DNA of 17,970 nt from an uncultured Christensenella sp. (GTDB taxonomy: Bacteria; Bacillota; Clostridia; Christensenellales; Borkfalkiaceae): assembly GCA_910579585.1 (NCBI GenBank), contig CAJTVA010000028.1:1-17970 (forward strand). Direction: 5' to 3'. A model generated the notes under the pieces. The model saw only the letters and a program-made list of their open reading frames with translations, was not told where the DNA came from and searched no databases. The translations under genes were made by a program, and so were the position numbers. Position 1 is the first letter of the stretch, and each line of letters starts with the position of its first letter. Positions 1 through 7,033 of this stretch are shown here, piece by piece.

Positions 1-91
1 CGCGCGCCCTTTAAATCTTTTAAACGTTGCACTCAGGTTTGACAATTCACTTTTTGTTCAGCCTTATTCCGCGTTTTAAGGTACGGAATTT

Positions 92-1738
92 TTATTTATT
101 GAAGTTGTCTTTCAAGGACACTATCTCGGAAAGCACAAGCCCCCCGTCCGTGCACTTTTTATAATAGCCCGTGCGCATAAGCTGGAAAGGTTTACCGTCC
201 GCGCTTGCCGCAAGGTAAGGCTCGGCTTTACCGTAAAAACGCTTTTCGCTGTTTTCGTTTAGCCGCTCGGCGTAGTCCTGTTCGGGGTACTGCTCGTCTT
301 TTAAAAGCGGCTCGTACTGTCTGAACTCCGCGTCCACGCCGTACTTGCAGTCAACCCACTGCACAACGCCCTTAGCCTTGACTTCGGACGGAACGGTGCT
401 TCCGCTTCTCGTTTCAGGGAAATAGGTACAGAATATTTCCTCCACCTCTCCGTTTTTATCGAGCTTAACGTCGTCGCAACGGACGATATACGCGCCTTTA
501 AGACGCACGGTACCGCCCTTTTGAAGCCGCTTGTATTTGGGCGGCGGGTTCAGAGAAAAGTCCTCTCTGTCGATATACACGCTGCCCGTAAACCTGACGG
601 AGCGGACGCCGCCGTTCTCTTTGGTCGGGTTAATTTCAAAGTCTAGCTCTTCCTCGCCCGAGTAATTGGTGACGGTGAGCTTGACGGGGTTGATGACCGC
701 CATAGCGCGCTCTGCGTCAGCGTTCAGCTCGTCGCGGATACAACTGTCAAGCTGGGCTTGATTTACAACCGAATAAGCCTTTGCGACGCCGACGTCGGCG
801 CAAAATTTTTTAAGCGCAACAGGCGGAACTCCGCGGTTTTTAAGCCCCATAATAGTAGGCATACGCGGGTCGTCCCAGCCGCGGACGAAGCCCTCTTCTA
901 CCAGCTTTTTAAGGTAACGCTTGGACATAAGGGTGTTCGTTATGTTCAGCCTTGCAAACTCAATCTGGCGGGGTCTGGGCGCGGGGAAGCCCGCCTTTTC
1001 CACAAACCAGTTATAAAGCGGGCGGTGGTTTTCAAACTCCAAAGAGCACAGCGAGTGCGTTATGCCCTCTATCGCGTCTGACACGGGGTGCGCGAAGTCG
1101 TACATAGGATAGATGCACCATTTATCGCCCGTGCGGTAGTGCGAAACGTGCGCGATTCTGTAAATTACGGGGTCGCGCATATTCAGGTTAGGCGAAGCCA
1201 TATCTATTTTCGCCCTCAACACCTTTGCGCCGTCGGGGTACTTGCCCGCTTTCATTTCACGGAAGAGTTTCAAATTTTCTTCCACGCTTCTGTCGCGGTA
1301 GGGCGAGAGGGTGCCCGCTTCGGTCAGAGTGCCGCGGGTTGCGGTAATTTCTTCCGCCGATAAATCGCAAACGTACGCATTGCCGTCAAGAATATACTTT
1401 TCGGCAATTTCGTAAAGTCTGTCGTAGTAGTCGGACGCGAAAACAAGCTTGTCGTACTCGAAGCCCAGCCATTTGACCGCGTCCACAATGGAATTGACGT
1501 ATTCGTAATCTTCTTTTGCGGGGTTGGTGTCGTCCATACGGAGGTTCAACGTGCCGCGGTACTTTTCCTTTACGCCGAAATTTATGCACATCGCCTTTAC
1601 GTGACCTATGTGCAGATACCCGTTGGGTTCAGGCGGAAAGCGAACGTGTATTTCGTTGCCCGTGCTCTCGAACTTGCCCGCTTCGAGTTCTTCGTTGATT
1701 ATTTGTTCGATAAAGTTTGTTGCTTCGGGAAGTTTCAT
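92..1738 (-). CDS. glnS: Glutaminyl-tRNA synthetase (GlnRS)
   Basis: Charges tRNA-Gln with glutamine in the cytoplasm. The 548-residue protein is a class I synthetase of the GlnRS/GluRS family: the HIGH signature lies at residues 43-46 in the context PPEPNGYLHIGH, typical of GlnRS, and the second ATP-binding signature is MSKR at 271-274. The C-terminal half (about 340-548) has the length and content expected of the two beta-barrel anticodon-binding domains. Full length for the family. The start is chosen because the N-terminus matches the usual GlnRS beginning; the SD is weak (GAGAG about 5 nt upstream). It follows fhs on the same strand after 129 bp with no clear terminator between, so read-through from fhs is possible. 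Its presence suggests direct Gln-tRNA charging, whether or not an amidotransferase pathway also exists. Confidence 0.97.
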   Translation of the reverse strand: MKLPEATNFIEQIINEELEAGKFESTGNEIHVRFPPEPNGYLHIGHVKAMCINFGVKEKYRGTLNLRMDDTNPAKEDYEYVNSIVDAVKWLGFEYDKLVFASDYYDRLYEIAEKYILDGNAYVCDLSAEEITATRGTLTEAGTLSPYRDRSVEENLKLFREMKAGKYPDGAKVLRAKIDMASPNLNMRDPVIYRIAHVSHYRTGDKWCIYPMYDFAHPVSDAIEGITHSLCSLEFENHRPLYNWFVEKAGFPAPRPRQIEFARLNITNTLMSKRYLKKLVEEGFVRGWDDPRMPTIMGLKNRGVPPVALKKFCADVGVAKAYSVVNQAQLDSCIRDELNADAERAMAVINPVKLTVTNYSGEEELDFEINPTKENGGVRSVRFTGSVYIDREDFSLNPPPKYKRLQKGGTVRLKGAYIVRCDDVKLDKNGEVEEIFCTYFPETRSGSTVPSEVKAKGVVQWVDCKYGVDAEFRQYEPLLKDEQYPEQDYAERLNENSEKRFYGKAEPYLAASADGKPFQLMRTGYYKKCTDGGLVLSEIVSLKDNFNK

Positions 1739-1776
1739 AAAAATCTCTCACTATGTTGGCGCCCCTAACCACTGCC

Positions 1777-1864
1777 CCTTGCCCTTACTCAGGGAAGGAC
1801 AAGACCGGGTGCAGTTTGCAGACTAATTGGGGGGAGCGTTGCAGTTTGTTGCGCTAATCGGGGG
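1777..1864. repeat. Imperfect direct repeat and bulged hairpin between glnS and fhs
   Basis: Two related units sit at 1810-1833 and 1840-1864. Both begin TGCAGTTTG and end with CTAAT, one base (T or C), and GGGGG, separated by a short variable middle. Beside them, 1777-1798 forms a stem (CCTT plus CCCT pairing with AGGG plus AAGG, one bulged G). There is no coding signal and no T-tract, so this is not a terminator. It could be a dispersed intergenic repeat, but only one locus is visible here. Confidence 0.45.
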
Positions 1865-1867
1865 AAT

Positions 1868-3529
1868 TTAACTAAGTCCTATAATGTTGCCGTTTCCGTC
1901 TATGTCGATGTGTTCTGCCGACGGGGTTTTGGAAAGCCCCGGCATAAGCATAATTTCGCCTGCGACTGCGACGACGAAGTTCGCGCCGCCTTTATAGATT
2001 ATATCCCGAACTTTGATTTTAAAGCCCGTGGGCGCGGCAAGCTTTTTCGCGTCGTCGGAAAGCGAATATTGCGTTTTCGCGATTATCACGGGCAAGCCGT
2101 GCAAGCCCGCTTTTTCGATTACGGATATTTTTTCAAGCGCGGTTTCGGTGAACTCCGCCCCGTCTCCGCCGTAAACGTTTTTGACAATATCTTCGACCTT
2201 TTTGCAGATACCGTCGTTTAAGTCGTAGGAATAACGAAGCTCGCTTTCAACGTCGCACGCGGCGATAACTGCCTTTGCAAGCTCTTCGCCGCCCTCGCCG
2301 CCCTTTAAAAAGACGTCGGTGAAAACGGACGGCGCGCCCGCCTGATTGCAGGCTTGCAATACCGTGTATATTTCCGCTTCCGTGTCGGTTGCGAACCTGT
2401 TCATTGCGACGATGCAAGGTTTATTGTAGACGGTTTTTATATTGGAAACGTGTTTTAAAAGGTTGGGCAAGCCCGCTTTAAGCGCGGGTAAGTTCTCTTC
2501 CGTAAGGGTTGCCTTGTCTGCGCCGCCGTGAAGCTTCAAGGCCTTGACCGTTGCGACAACCACTACGCAGTCGGGCTGAATACCCGCAACGCGGCATTTC
2601 GTATCGAGGAATTTTTCCGCGCCGAGGTCCGCGCCGAAGCCCGCTTCGGTTACCGTGTAGTCGGCAAGGGTCATAGCAGTGTAAGTTGCGCGTACGGAGT
2701 TACAGCCGTGCGCGATATTCGCAAAGGGTCCGCCGTGAACGATTGCGGGCGTTCCCTCCAAAGTCTGAACAAGGTTCGGCTTTATAGCGTCCTTTAAAAG
2801 GGTGGTCATTGCGCCGTCGGCTTTAAGTTCGCGCGCGCGGACAAATTCGCCGTTGCCGTTCACGCCTACGACGATGTTGCCTATCCTCTTCTTTAAATCT
2901 TTTAAATCGGTTGCAAGGCACAAAATCGCCATAACTTCCGAAGCGGCGGTTATTTCGAACCCTTCCGCGCGGTCGTAACCGACGCAACCTTTCATATTCC
3001 CCGCGGGGCTATGTATTGTAATATCGCGGAGCGCCCTGTCGTTCATATCCATACAGCGGCGGAAGTACACTTCTTTGATGCCCAAAGCGTTGCCGCGCAG
3101 GATATGATTGTCAATCATAGCGCACAGAAGATTGTTTGCCGCGGTTATCGCGTGCAGGTCGCCCGTGAAATGCAAATTTATATCCGCCATAGGCACGACC
3201 TGAGCATATCCGCCGCCCGCCGCGCCGCCCTTTATACCGAAAACGGGACCCAAAGAGGGTTCACGCAGGGCAAGGCAGACCTTCTTTTTAAGCCTTGACA
3301 TTGCGTCGGCAAGACCGATAGAAACTGTGGTTTTGCCCTCTCCGCTTGCCGTCGGGTTGATTGCGGTTACTAAAATAAGTTTTGATTTGGGGTCGACTTT
3401 TTGAAGGTCGATTTTCGCCTTGTATTTGCCGTAGAGCTCGAGACGGTCTTCTTTGAGGTTGAGCTTTTTGGCAATTATTCTAATATCGTGCAACTTGCAA
3501 CTTTCAGCGATTTCGATGTCTGTGAGCAT
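1868..3529 (-). CDS. fhs: Formate--tetrahydrofolate ligase
   Basis: Makes 10-formyl-THF from formate, THF and ATP in cytosolic one-carbon metabolism; in acetogens it belongs to the methyl branch of the Wood-Ljungdahl pathway, but no other gene of that pathway is in the window. The protein is 553 residues, the normal length (about 555). The N-terminal ATP-binding loop is NPTASGEGKTT (GEGKTT at 63-68 from the chosen start), followed by the conserved glycine-rich stretch FGIKGGAAGGGYAQV. I chose the ATG at 3529, giving MLTDIEIAES, because AGGGG lies 6 nt upstream; a GTG two codons earlier (3535) would overlap that SD. A promoter lies just upstream at 3560-3589. Confidence 0.97.
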   Translation of the reverse strand: MLTDIEIAESCKLHDIRIIAKKLNLKEDRLELYGKYKAKIDLQKVDPKSKLILVTAINPTASGEGKTTVSIGLADAMSRLKKKVCLALREPSLGPVFGIKGGAAGGGYAQVVPMADINLHFTGDLHAITAANNLLCAMIDNHILRGNALGIKEVYFRRCMDMNDRALRDITIHSPAGNMKGCVGYDRAEGFEITAASEVMAILCLATDLKDLKKRIGNIVVGVNGNGEFVRARELKADGAMTTLLKDAIKPNLVQTLEGTPAIVHGGPFANIAHGCNSVRATYTAMTLADYTVTEAGFGADLGAEKFLDTKCRVAGIQPDCVVVVATVKALKLHGGADKATLTEENLPALKAGLPNLLKHVSNIKTVYNKPCIVAMNRFATDTEAEIYTVLQACNQAGAPSVFTDVFLKGGEGGEELAKAVIAACDVESELRYSYDLNDGICKKVEDIVKNVYGGDGAEFTETALEKISVIEKAGLHGLPVIIAKTQYSLSDDAKKLAAPTGFKIKVRDIIYKGGANFVVAVAGEIMLMPGLSKTPSAEHIDIDGNGNIIGLS

Positions 3530-3559
3530 AAACACCCCTATATTTTATTTTACCCGTTA

Positions 3560-3589
3560 ATTGTAACACAATTAAATATGCGTTGTAAA
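3560..3589 (-). promoter_or_regulatory. Probable fhs promoter
   Basis: On the minus strand a -10 TACAAT (3560-3565) is preceded at 18 bp by TTTACA (3584-3589; five of six consensus bases). The start of transcription would fall about 25 nt before the fhs ATG, leaving room for the AGGGG SD. Confidence 0.5.
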
Positions 3590-3799
3590 TTATTTAACGC
3601 AAAGAATTTCGTTTGCGTCTAAATCGAGAATAACGCAAAGGTTTGCAAGCGTATCCAAAGCGGGCATTTTTCTACCGTGAATATAACTTGAAATTTGTGT
3701 AGGTTTTATCCCAAGTCTGTTTGCAATTTCTTTATAGGGTAAACCGCTTTGTTTTATTGCTTCTGCTATTCTTGCTCTAATTTGTTCAATATTAATCAT
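3590..3799 (-). CDS. Small XRE-family (Cro/C1-type) HTH regulator
   Basis: A 69-residue protein that is almost entirely one helix-turn-helix domain: IRARIAEAIKQSGL, then the recognition region YKEIANRLGIKPTQISSYIHGRKMP, then a leucine-rich helix ending near LDLDANEILCVK. The frame is open up to an ATG at 3856, but I prefer the ATG at 3799 (MINIEQIR) because the HTH starts there and the longer version would run across the inverted repeat of the divergent promoter. No SD is visible; TAAAAT (3807-3812) lies 7 nt before this ATG, so the gene may be leaderless. It is divergent from the 72-residue gene and probably controls it and itself. AT-rich compared with flanking genes, which suggests transfer. 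The regulatory role is inferred from fold and position. Confidence 0.85.
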   Translation of the reverse strand: MINIEQIRARIAEAIKQSGLPYKEIANRLGIKPTQISSYIHGRKMPALDTLANLCVILDLDANEILCVK

Positions 3800-3832
3800 A
3801 ATAATTATTTTACCTGATAGGTCATTTTCTTG

Positions 3833-3861
3833 TTGACATATGACCCATTGGGACATATAAT
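3833..3861 (+). promoter_or_regulatory. Consensus sigma-70 promoter of the 72-residue gene
   Basis: Perfect TTGACA (3833-3838), 17-bp spacer, perfect TATAAT (3856-3861). The expected start of transcription coincides with the ATG at 3868, predicting a leaderless transcript. Confidence 0.85.
3839..3857. promoter_or_regulatory. Candidate operator: 19-bp inverted repeat between -35 and -10
   Basis: TATGACCCA (3839-3847), one central T, TGGGACATA (3849-3857): the 9-bp arms are complementary except at one position. The repeat fills the promoter spacer and touches the -10, so a bound protein would block polymerase. The adjacent XRE protein is the obvious candidate to bind it. Binding itself is inferred. 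Confidence 0.65.
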
Positions 3862-3867
3862 ACTGTT

Positions 3868-4086
3868 ATGAAAGATAAAACAATTAAAACCAAACAAGAT
3901 TTTTACTGGCACTTTGTAGACACTTATTTAGATTTACTTACTCACGTTGCCATTGCGTACGAAGATAAAACTTTCCGTGATATGCTTTTAGAAATTAAAC
4001 TGTACTTAGACGAAAAACTTAAACTCAACGTCAACGGGGAAATTATAGAAACTTACGTTACGGTTTTACAAGAGTGCGATAAGTAA
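3868..4086 (+). CDS. Unknown 72-residue protein, probably from a leaderless mRNA
   Basis: Not recognised. The 72-residue sequence (starting MKDKTIKTKQDFYWHFVDTY) looks mostly helical and soluble, with no signal peptide, no membrane segment and no cysteine pairs apart from one Cys near the end (LQECDK). It begins exactly where transcription should start from the perfect promoter at 3833-3861, and there is no SD. Divergent from the XRE gene with the candidate operator between them, so it is probably that repressor's target. The pair is AT-rich and inserted between fhs and glyS. It could be a component of a small selfish or stress module, but nothing in the sequence identifies a toxin. Confidence 0.75.
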   Translation: MKDKTIKTKQDFYWHFVDTYLDLLTHVAIAYEDKTFRDMLLEIKLYLDEKLKLNVNGEIIETYVTVLQECDK

Positions 4087-4140
4087 TTCGTACTCATTTA
4101 CTTGACTTGAAAAGGCAAATAATTTAAACTTGAATTATTA

Positions 4141-4172
4141 AATTCCGCATTATTGCCAAGTGCGGGAAAGGA
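4141..4172 (+). promoter_or_regulatory. Leader hairpin and SD of glyS
   Basis: TTCCGCA (4143-4149) can pair with TGCGGGAA (about 4161-4168) with one bulged base, directly before the AGGAG SD (about 4168-4172). TTGACT at about 4102 with TAAACT 17 bp further on could be the promoter. No T-box signature was found. The hairpin might modulate translation, but that is speculative. Confidence 0.3.
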
Positions 4173-4183
4173 GTTTAAATATT

Positions 4184-5560
4184 ATGGCTGACAATAAGTT
4201 GACAATGGAAAAAATCGTAAATCTTTGCAAAAACCGCGGGTTTGTGTACCCGGGCAGTGATATTTACGGCGGGTTTGCGAACACCTGGGACTTCGGCCCC
4301 GTCGGCGTTGAACTTAAAAACAACGTAAAGCGCAGTTGGTGGAAACGCTTCGTTCAGGAAAGCCCCGCAACCTACGGCGTTGACGCGGCGATACTTATGA
4401 ATCCGCGCGTTTGGGAAGCGAGCGGGCACGTCGCTTCTTTCGGCGACCCCAAAATGGACTGCAAGAACTGCAAACAGCGGTTCCGCGCCGACACTTTGAT
4501 AGAGGCGCACTCGAAAGGCGCGGTTGCGGCGGAAGCTATGAGCAACGAGGAAATGGAGAAATATATCGAGGAGCACGACATCAAGTGCCCCCACTGCGGC
4601 GTAAGGAGCTGGACGCCTATCCGCAAATTCAACCCTATGTTCATAACCTCGCGCGGGACCCTAGAAGCAGATTCCGACAAGGTGTATCTGCGACCCGAAA
4701 CCTGTCAGGGCGAGTACGTGAATTTTCTTAACGTGCAGAGGACGGCGCGTGCCAAAGTGCCGTTTGCGATTGCGCAGATTGGTAAGTCGTTCAGAAACGA
4801 AATCACCCCCGGCAACTTCCTTTTCCGTACTGTAGAGTTCGAGCAGATGGAGCTTCAGATGTTCTGCAAGGAAGATACGTCTATGGACTTCTACACCGAT
4901 TACAAGGCTAAGGCTTGGGAGTACGTTACCGACCTCGGCTTAAAGGCGGAAAACCTGCGATTCCACGACCACGACAAGCTTGCGCACTATGCAAAGGCGG
5001 CTTGCGATATTCAGTACAACTTCCCTATGGGCTGGCAGGAGCTGAACGGTATTCATCACCGCGGCACCTGGGACTTATCGCGTCATCAGGAATATTCGGG
5101 CAAGGCTATGACCTATATCGACCCGTTTACGGGGGAAAAGTACCTGCCCAACGTTATAGAGTACTCTATCGGGGCGGACAGACTTACGCTTGCGCTTCTT
5201 TGCGCGGCGTACGAGGAGCAAGCCTTGGACGGCGGAGATACGCGCGTGGTTATGCACTTCCACCCCGCTATTGCGCCTTATAAGGTTGCTATTCTGCCCC
5301 TGCAAAAGCAGCTTTCCGACAAGGCGAAAGAGGTTTACGCGGGGCTTTCTAAGCAGTTTATGTGCGACTACGACGAAACCGGCTCTATCGGTAAGCGCTA
5401 TCGCCGTCAGGACGAGATAGGAACGCCGTACTGCGTAACTGTGGACTTCGATACCTTAAACGACGAAACCGTGACAGTGCGCGACCGCGACAGTATGCAA
5501 CAGGTTAGGCTGAAAATTTCCGAACTGAAAGCGTATATTGAAAAGAGCCTTGAATTTTAA
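4184..5560 (+). CDS. glyS: Glycyl-tRNA synthetase, single-chain homodimeric type
   Basis: Charges tRNA-Gly. It is the class II alpha2-type GlyRS, not the two-subunit GlyQ/GlyS enzyme. The start at 4184 (MADNKLTMEK, 458 residues) has GGAG upstream; the frame extends 8 codons further to a GTG that overlaps the SD. Visible features: N-terminal FVYPGSDIYGG and DFGPVG; a zinc-type insertion with Cys93/Cys96 (CKNC) and Cys135/Cys138 (CPHC); RPETCQGEYVNF at about 170-181; motif 2 with RNEITPG at about 204-210; motif 3 near SIGADRLTLAL; C-terminal anticodon-binding domain with VAILPLQ. Length is normal for the family. It is convergent with the membrane-protein operon and shares its terminator. Confidence 0.97.
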   Translation: MADNKLTMEKIVNLCKNRGFVYPGSDIYGGFANTWDFGPVGVELKNNVKRSWWKRFVQESPATYGVDAAILMNPRVWEASGHVASFGDPKMDCKNCKQRFRADTLIEAHSKGAVAAEAMSNEEMEKYIEEHDIKCPHCGVRSWTPIRKFNPMFITSRGTLEADSDKVYLRPETCQGEYVNFLNVQRTARAKVPFAIAQIGKSFRNEITPGNFLFRTVEFEQMELQMFCKEDTSMDFYTDYKAKAWEYVTDLGLKAENLRFHDHDKLAHYAKAACDIQYNFPMGWQELNGIHHRGTWDLSRHQEYSGKAMTYIDPFTGEKYLPNVIEYSIGADRLTLALLCAAYEEQALDGGDTRVVMHFHPAIAPYKVAILPLQKQLSDKAKEVYAGLSKQFMCDYDETGSIGKRYRRQDEIGTPYCVTVDFDTLNDETVTVRDRDSMQQVRLKISELKAYIEKSLEF

Positions 5561-5586
5561 AGGGTAAAAAAATATTGACGGATTAA

Positions 5587-5630
5587 TTTAAAAGCCCGCC
5601 GCGCTAAGGATAGCGCGGCGGGCTTTTAAA
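5587..5630. terminator. Bidirectional intrinsic terminator (glyS / membrane operon)
   Basis: A perfect 20-bp inverted repeat (5587-5606 with 5611-5630) with AGGA as loop; GC-rich core flanked by AAAA and TTTT, so it can work on both strands. It closes glyS and, on the minus strand, ends the operon whose last stop codon is at 5631. Confidence 0.92.
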
Positions 5631-5938
5631 CTATTGCGGGATTAACTGCGAAATCATTTCGCGGATATATTCGATAATCGTATCCATTACGCCCGTGGCG
5701 ATAAGTATACCTATTACGATACCTATTATTATCAGCCACAAAAGCTTTATTAAAAGCCAGAACCTTGCAAGGCTTCTTCTGTTGTGTTGCCGCGGTTGAA
5801 CGCGAAAACAAGCGTCAGAATGAAGCTTACGCCGAACACCAGATTAAATAGAATAGTCCAACCGATAATGCTCCACATCGTCAGCGGACGGTATTTAAGC
5901 GGCAACTGACTGATTTCGTCTTTTTCTACTCTGTTCAT
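5631..5938 (-). pseudogene. Small membrane protein with a frameshift
   Basis: The first frame (ATG at 5938) gives 62 residues with LPLKYRPLTMW, then a transmembrane segment (about 21-47), and ends abnormally as TTEEALQGSGF. From about 5790 down to 5631 another frame continues as NRRSLARFWLL, then a second strongly hydrophobic segment (WLIIIGIVIGILIATGV), then an amphipathic tail ending REMISQLIPQ, with its stop directly against the terminator. Joining the frames near 5781-5790 needs one extra base and yields about 102 residues with the layout I recall from small clostridial membrane proteins: LPxKYRP, helix, N-x-NRRxxAR, helix. The second frame has no ATG before the helix. No -1 slippery heptamer is evident, so an indel (mutation or assembly error) is likelier than programmed shifting. 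Last gene of the operon, 4 bp after the preceding one. Function unknown. Confidence 0.7.
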
Positions 5939-5942
5939 AATA

Positions 5943-6992
5943 TCACCCCTTTTGATTATTTTCGTCTACGCTTTCAGCTATAAATTTATCGAGCATAGAT
6001 TTGCCTTTTCTTATTCCGAAATTTAAAAGTCTGCCCTTTAACGTCTGTTTGGGCGGTTTTTCTTCCTCTTCTACGCTACCCTCGAAGTTCAAATCTTTGC
6101 AGGGGTCGAATGTGACGTAACCGCACTCTGCCGCGTAAGAAAACACGTTTTTCAAAACGCCTTCCAAAACGGGCTTATCCTCTTCTTTGGCGCGGTCGAC
6201 TACGCTTAAAAGCGCGCCCGACTTTATGGAATTAATATATTTATTCCCGAGGGCGGGTATGAGGTAAGTGTCGATTTGCGTTCCTATGTCCTCGAAATAT
6301 TTTTTAGAAACTTTCTTAACCGCGCCGTCCTTGGCTTTACCCGATACGGCGAGCTCGTACCATTCCAGAATTACTTTCGAAAAGCGGTACTTGATTTTTA
6401 CGGGCGATAAAAGCCAGCGCACCAGCTTACCCGTGCCGCCGAAAAGCAAAGGGATAAGCTGTACTATTATAGTGATAACCGAAAAAATTATTATTAGAAT
6501 ATCGACCGCAACGTTGACAGCGGCGGTATCTCCGCCCGAGCGGGAAAACACGATTGCTGTTATCGAAATAGCGACTGACAGGAGCCGCACAAGAATTTTT
6601 ATTACTGTTAAAGCCCTTTTTACTTTAAGCACGCCTTTCGTGCCCGCTTTGCTGCCCAAAACGGATACGGTTATCAGCACGACGAAAAGCACCACGTACG
6701 CCGCAAGCATAACGTATAAAACTATTTGGAAGGTTTGAAATTCCAAGTCCAGTTTTTTAGTCAGCCCCGTAAAAAGAACGTACGCAGAGTACAACAGCAT
6801 AAAAATCGTACTTACGGTCAGGGTCAAAATATTGAGCCTGCGCGCAATTACCGCACGGTTCGAATATACGTTTTTTAAGAAACAGCGAATGTCGAAGATG
6901 TCTTTTGCAAGGGTAAAAGTTTCTTCCGCGGTTATGGTATGGCGGATATTTACCTGCTCTTCGGGTTGCTGTCCGTTATCTTTCTTATCCAT
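5943..6992 (-). CDS. Unknown membrane protein with four helices
   Basis: Not recognised as a named family. The 349-residue protein has a charged N-terminus (about 1-50) and four hydrophobic segments at about 53-76, 88-112, 129-150 and 159-184, followed by a soluble C-terminal half (about 190-349) that is helical and ends in a charged stretch (SVEEEEKPPKQ, then basic residues). No signal peptide or catalytic motif is evident. It follows the ABC-F gene by 12 bp, after three consecutive stop codons, and precedes the small frameshifted membrane gene by 4 bp. TATAAT at 7004-7009 with TTTACA 18 bp upstream, inside the end of the ABC-F gene, could be an internal promoter leaving only about 4 nt of leader; no SD is seen. 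Confidence 0.8.
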   Translation of the reverse strand: MDKKDNGQQPEEQVNIRHTITAEETFTLAKDIFDIRCFLKNVYSNRAVIARRLNILTLTVSTIFMLLYSAYVLFTGLTKKLDLEFQTFQIVLYVMLAAYVVLFVVLITVSVLGSKAGTKGVLKVKRALTVIKILVRLLSVAISITAIVFSRSGGDTAAVNVAVDILIIIFSVITIIVQLIPLLFGGTGKLVRWLLSPVKIKYRFSKVILEWYELAVSGKAKDGAVKKVSKKYFEDIGTQIDTYLIPALGNKYINSIKSGALLSVVDRAKEEDKPVLEGVLKNVFSYAAECGYVTFDPCKDLNFEGSVEEEEKPPKQTLKGRLLNFGIRKGKSMLDKFIAESVDENNQKG

Positions 6993-7003
6993 TTTCAGTT
7001 ACT

Positions 7004-7033
7004 ATTATATCATAGTCTCGTAGTCTTTGTAAA
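7004..7033 (-). promoter_or_regulatory. Possible internal promoter for the 349-residue membrane protein
   Basis: TATAAT (7004-7009, minus strand) overlaps the stop region of the ABC-F gene; TTTACA lies 18 bp upstream. The -10 ends 11 nt before the ATG, so any transcript from here would be nearly leaderless. Confidence 0.4.

Noticed and set aside
1..91. glnS terminator
   Set aside because: Only a 6-bp stem with a 12-nt loop and no T-tract on the minus strand; too weak to call.
4087..4183. T-box leader for glyS
   Set aside because: The leader is too short and lacks the T-box sequence and an antiterminator; only a small hairpin is present.
5781..5790. Programmed -1 frameshift in the small membrane gene
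   Set aside because: No X XXY YYZ slippery heptamer is visible at the junction, so an indel is the simpler explanation.
5626..5811. 61-codon minus-strand frame overlapping the small membrane gene
   Set aside because: It is rich in R, N and Y with no plausible fold; the hydrophobic continuation is in a different frame and explains the DNA better.
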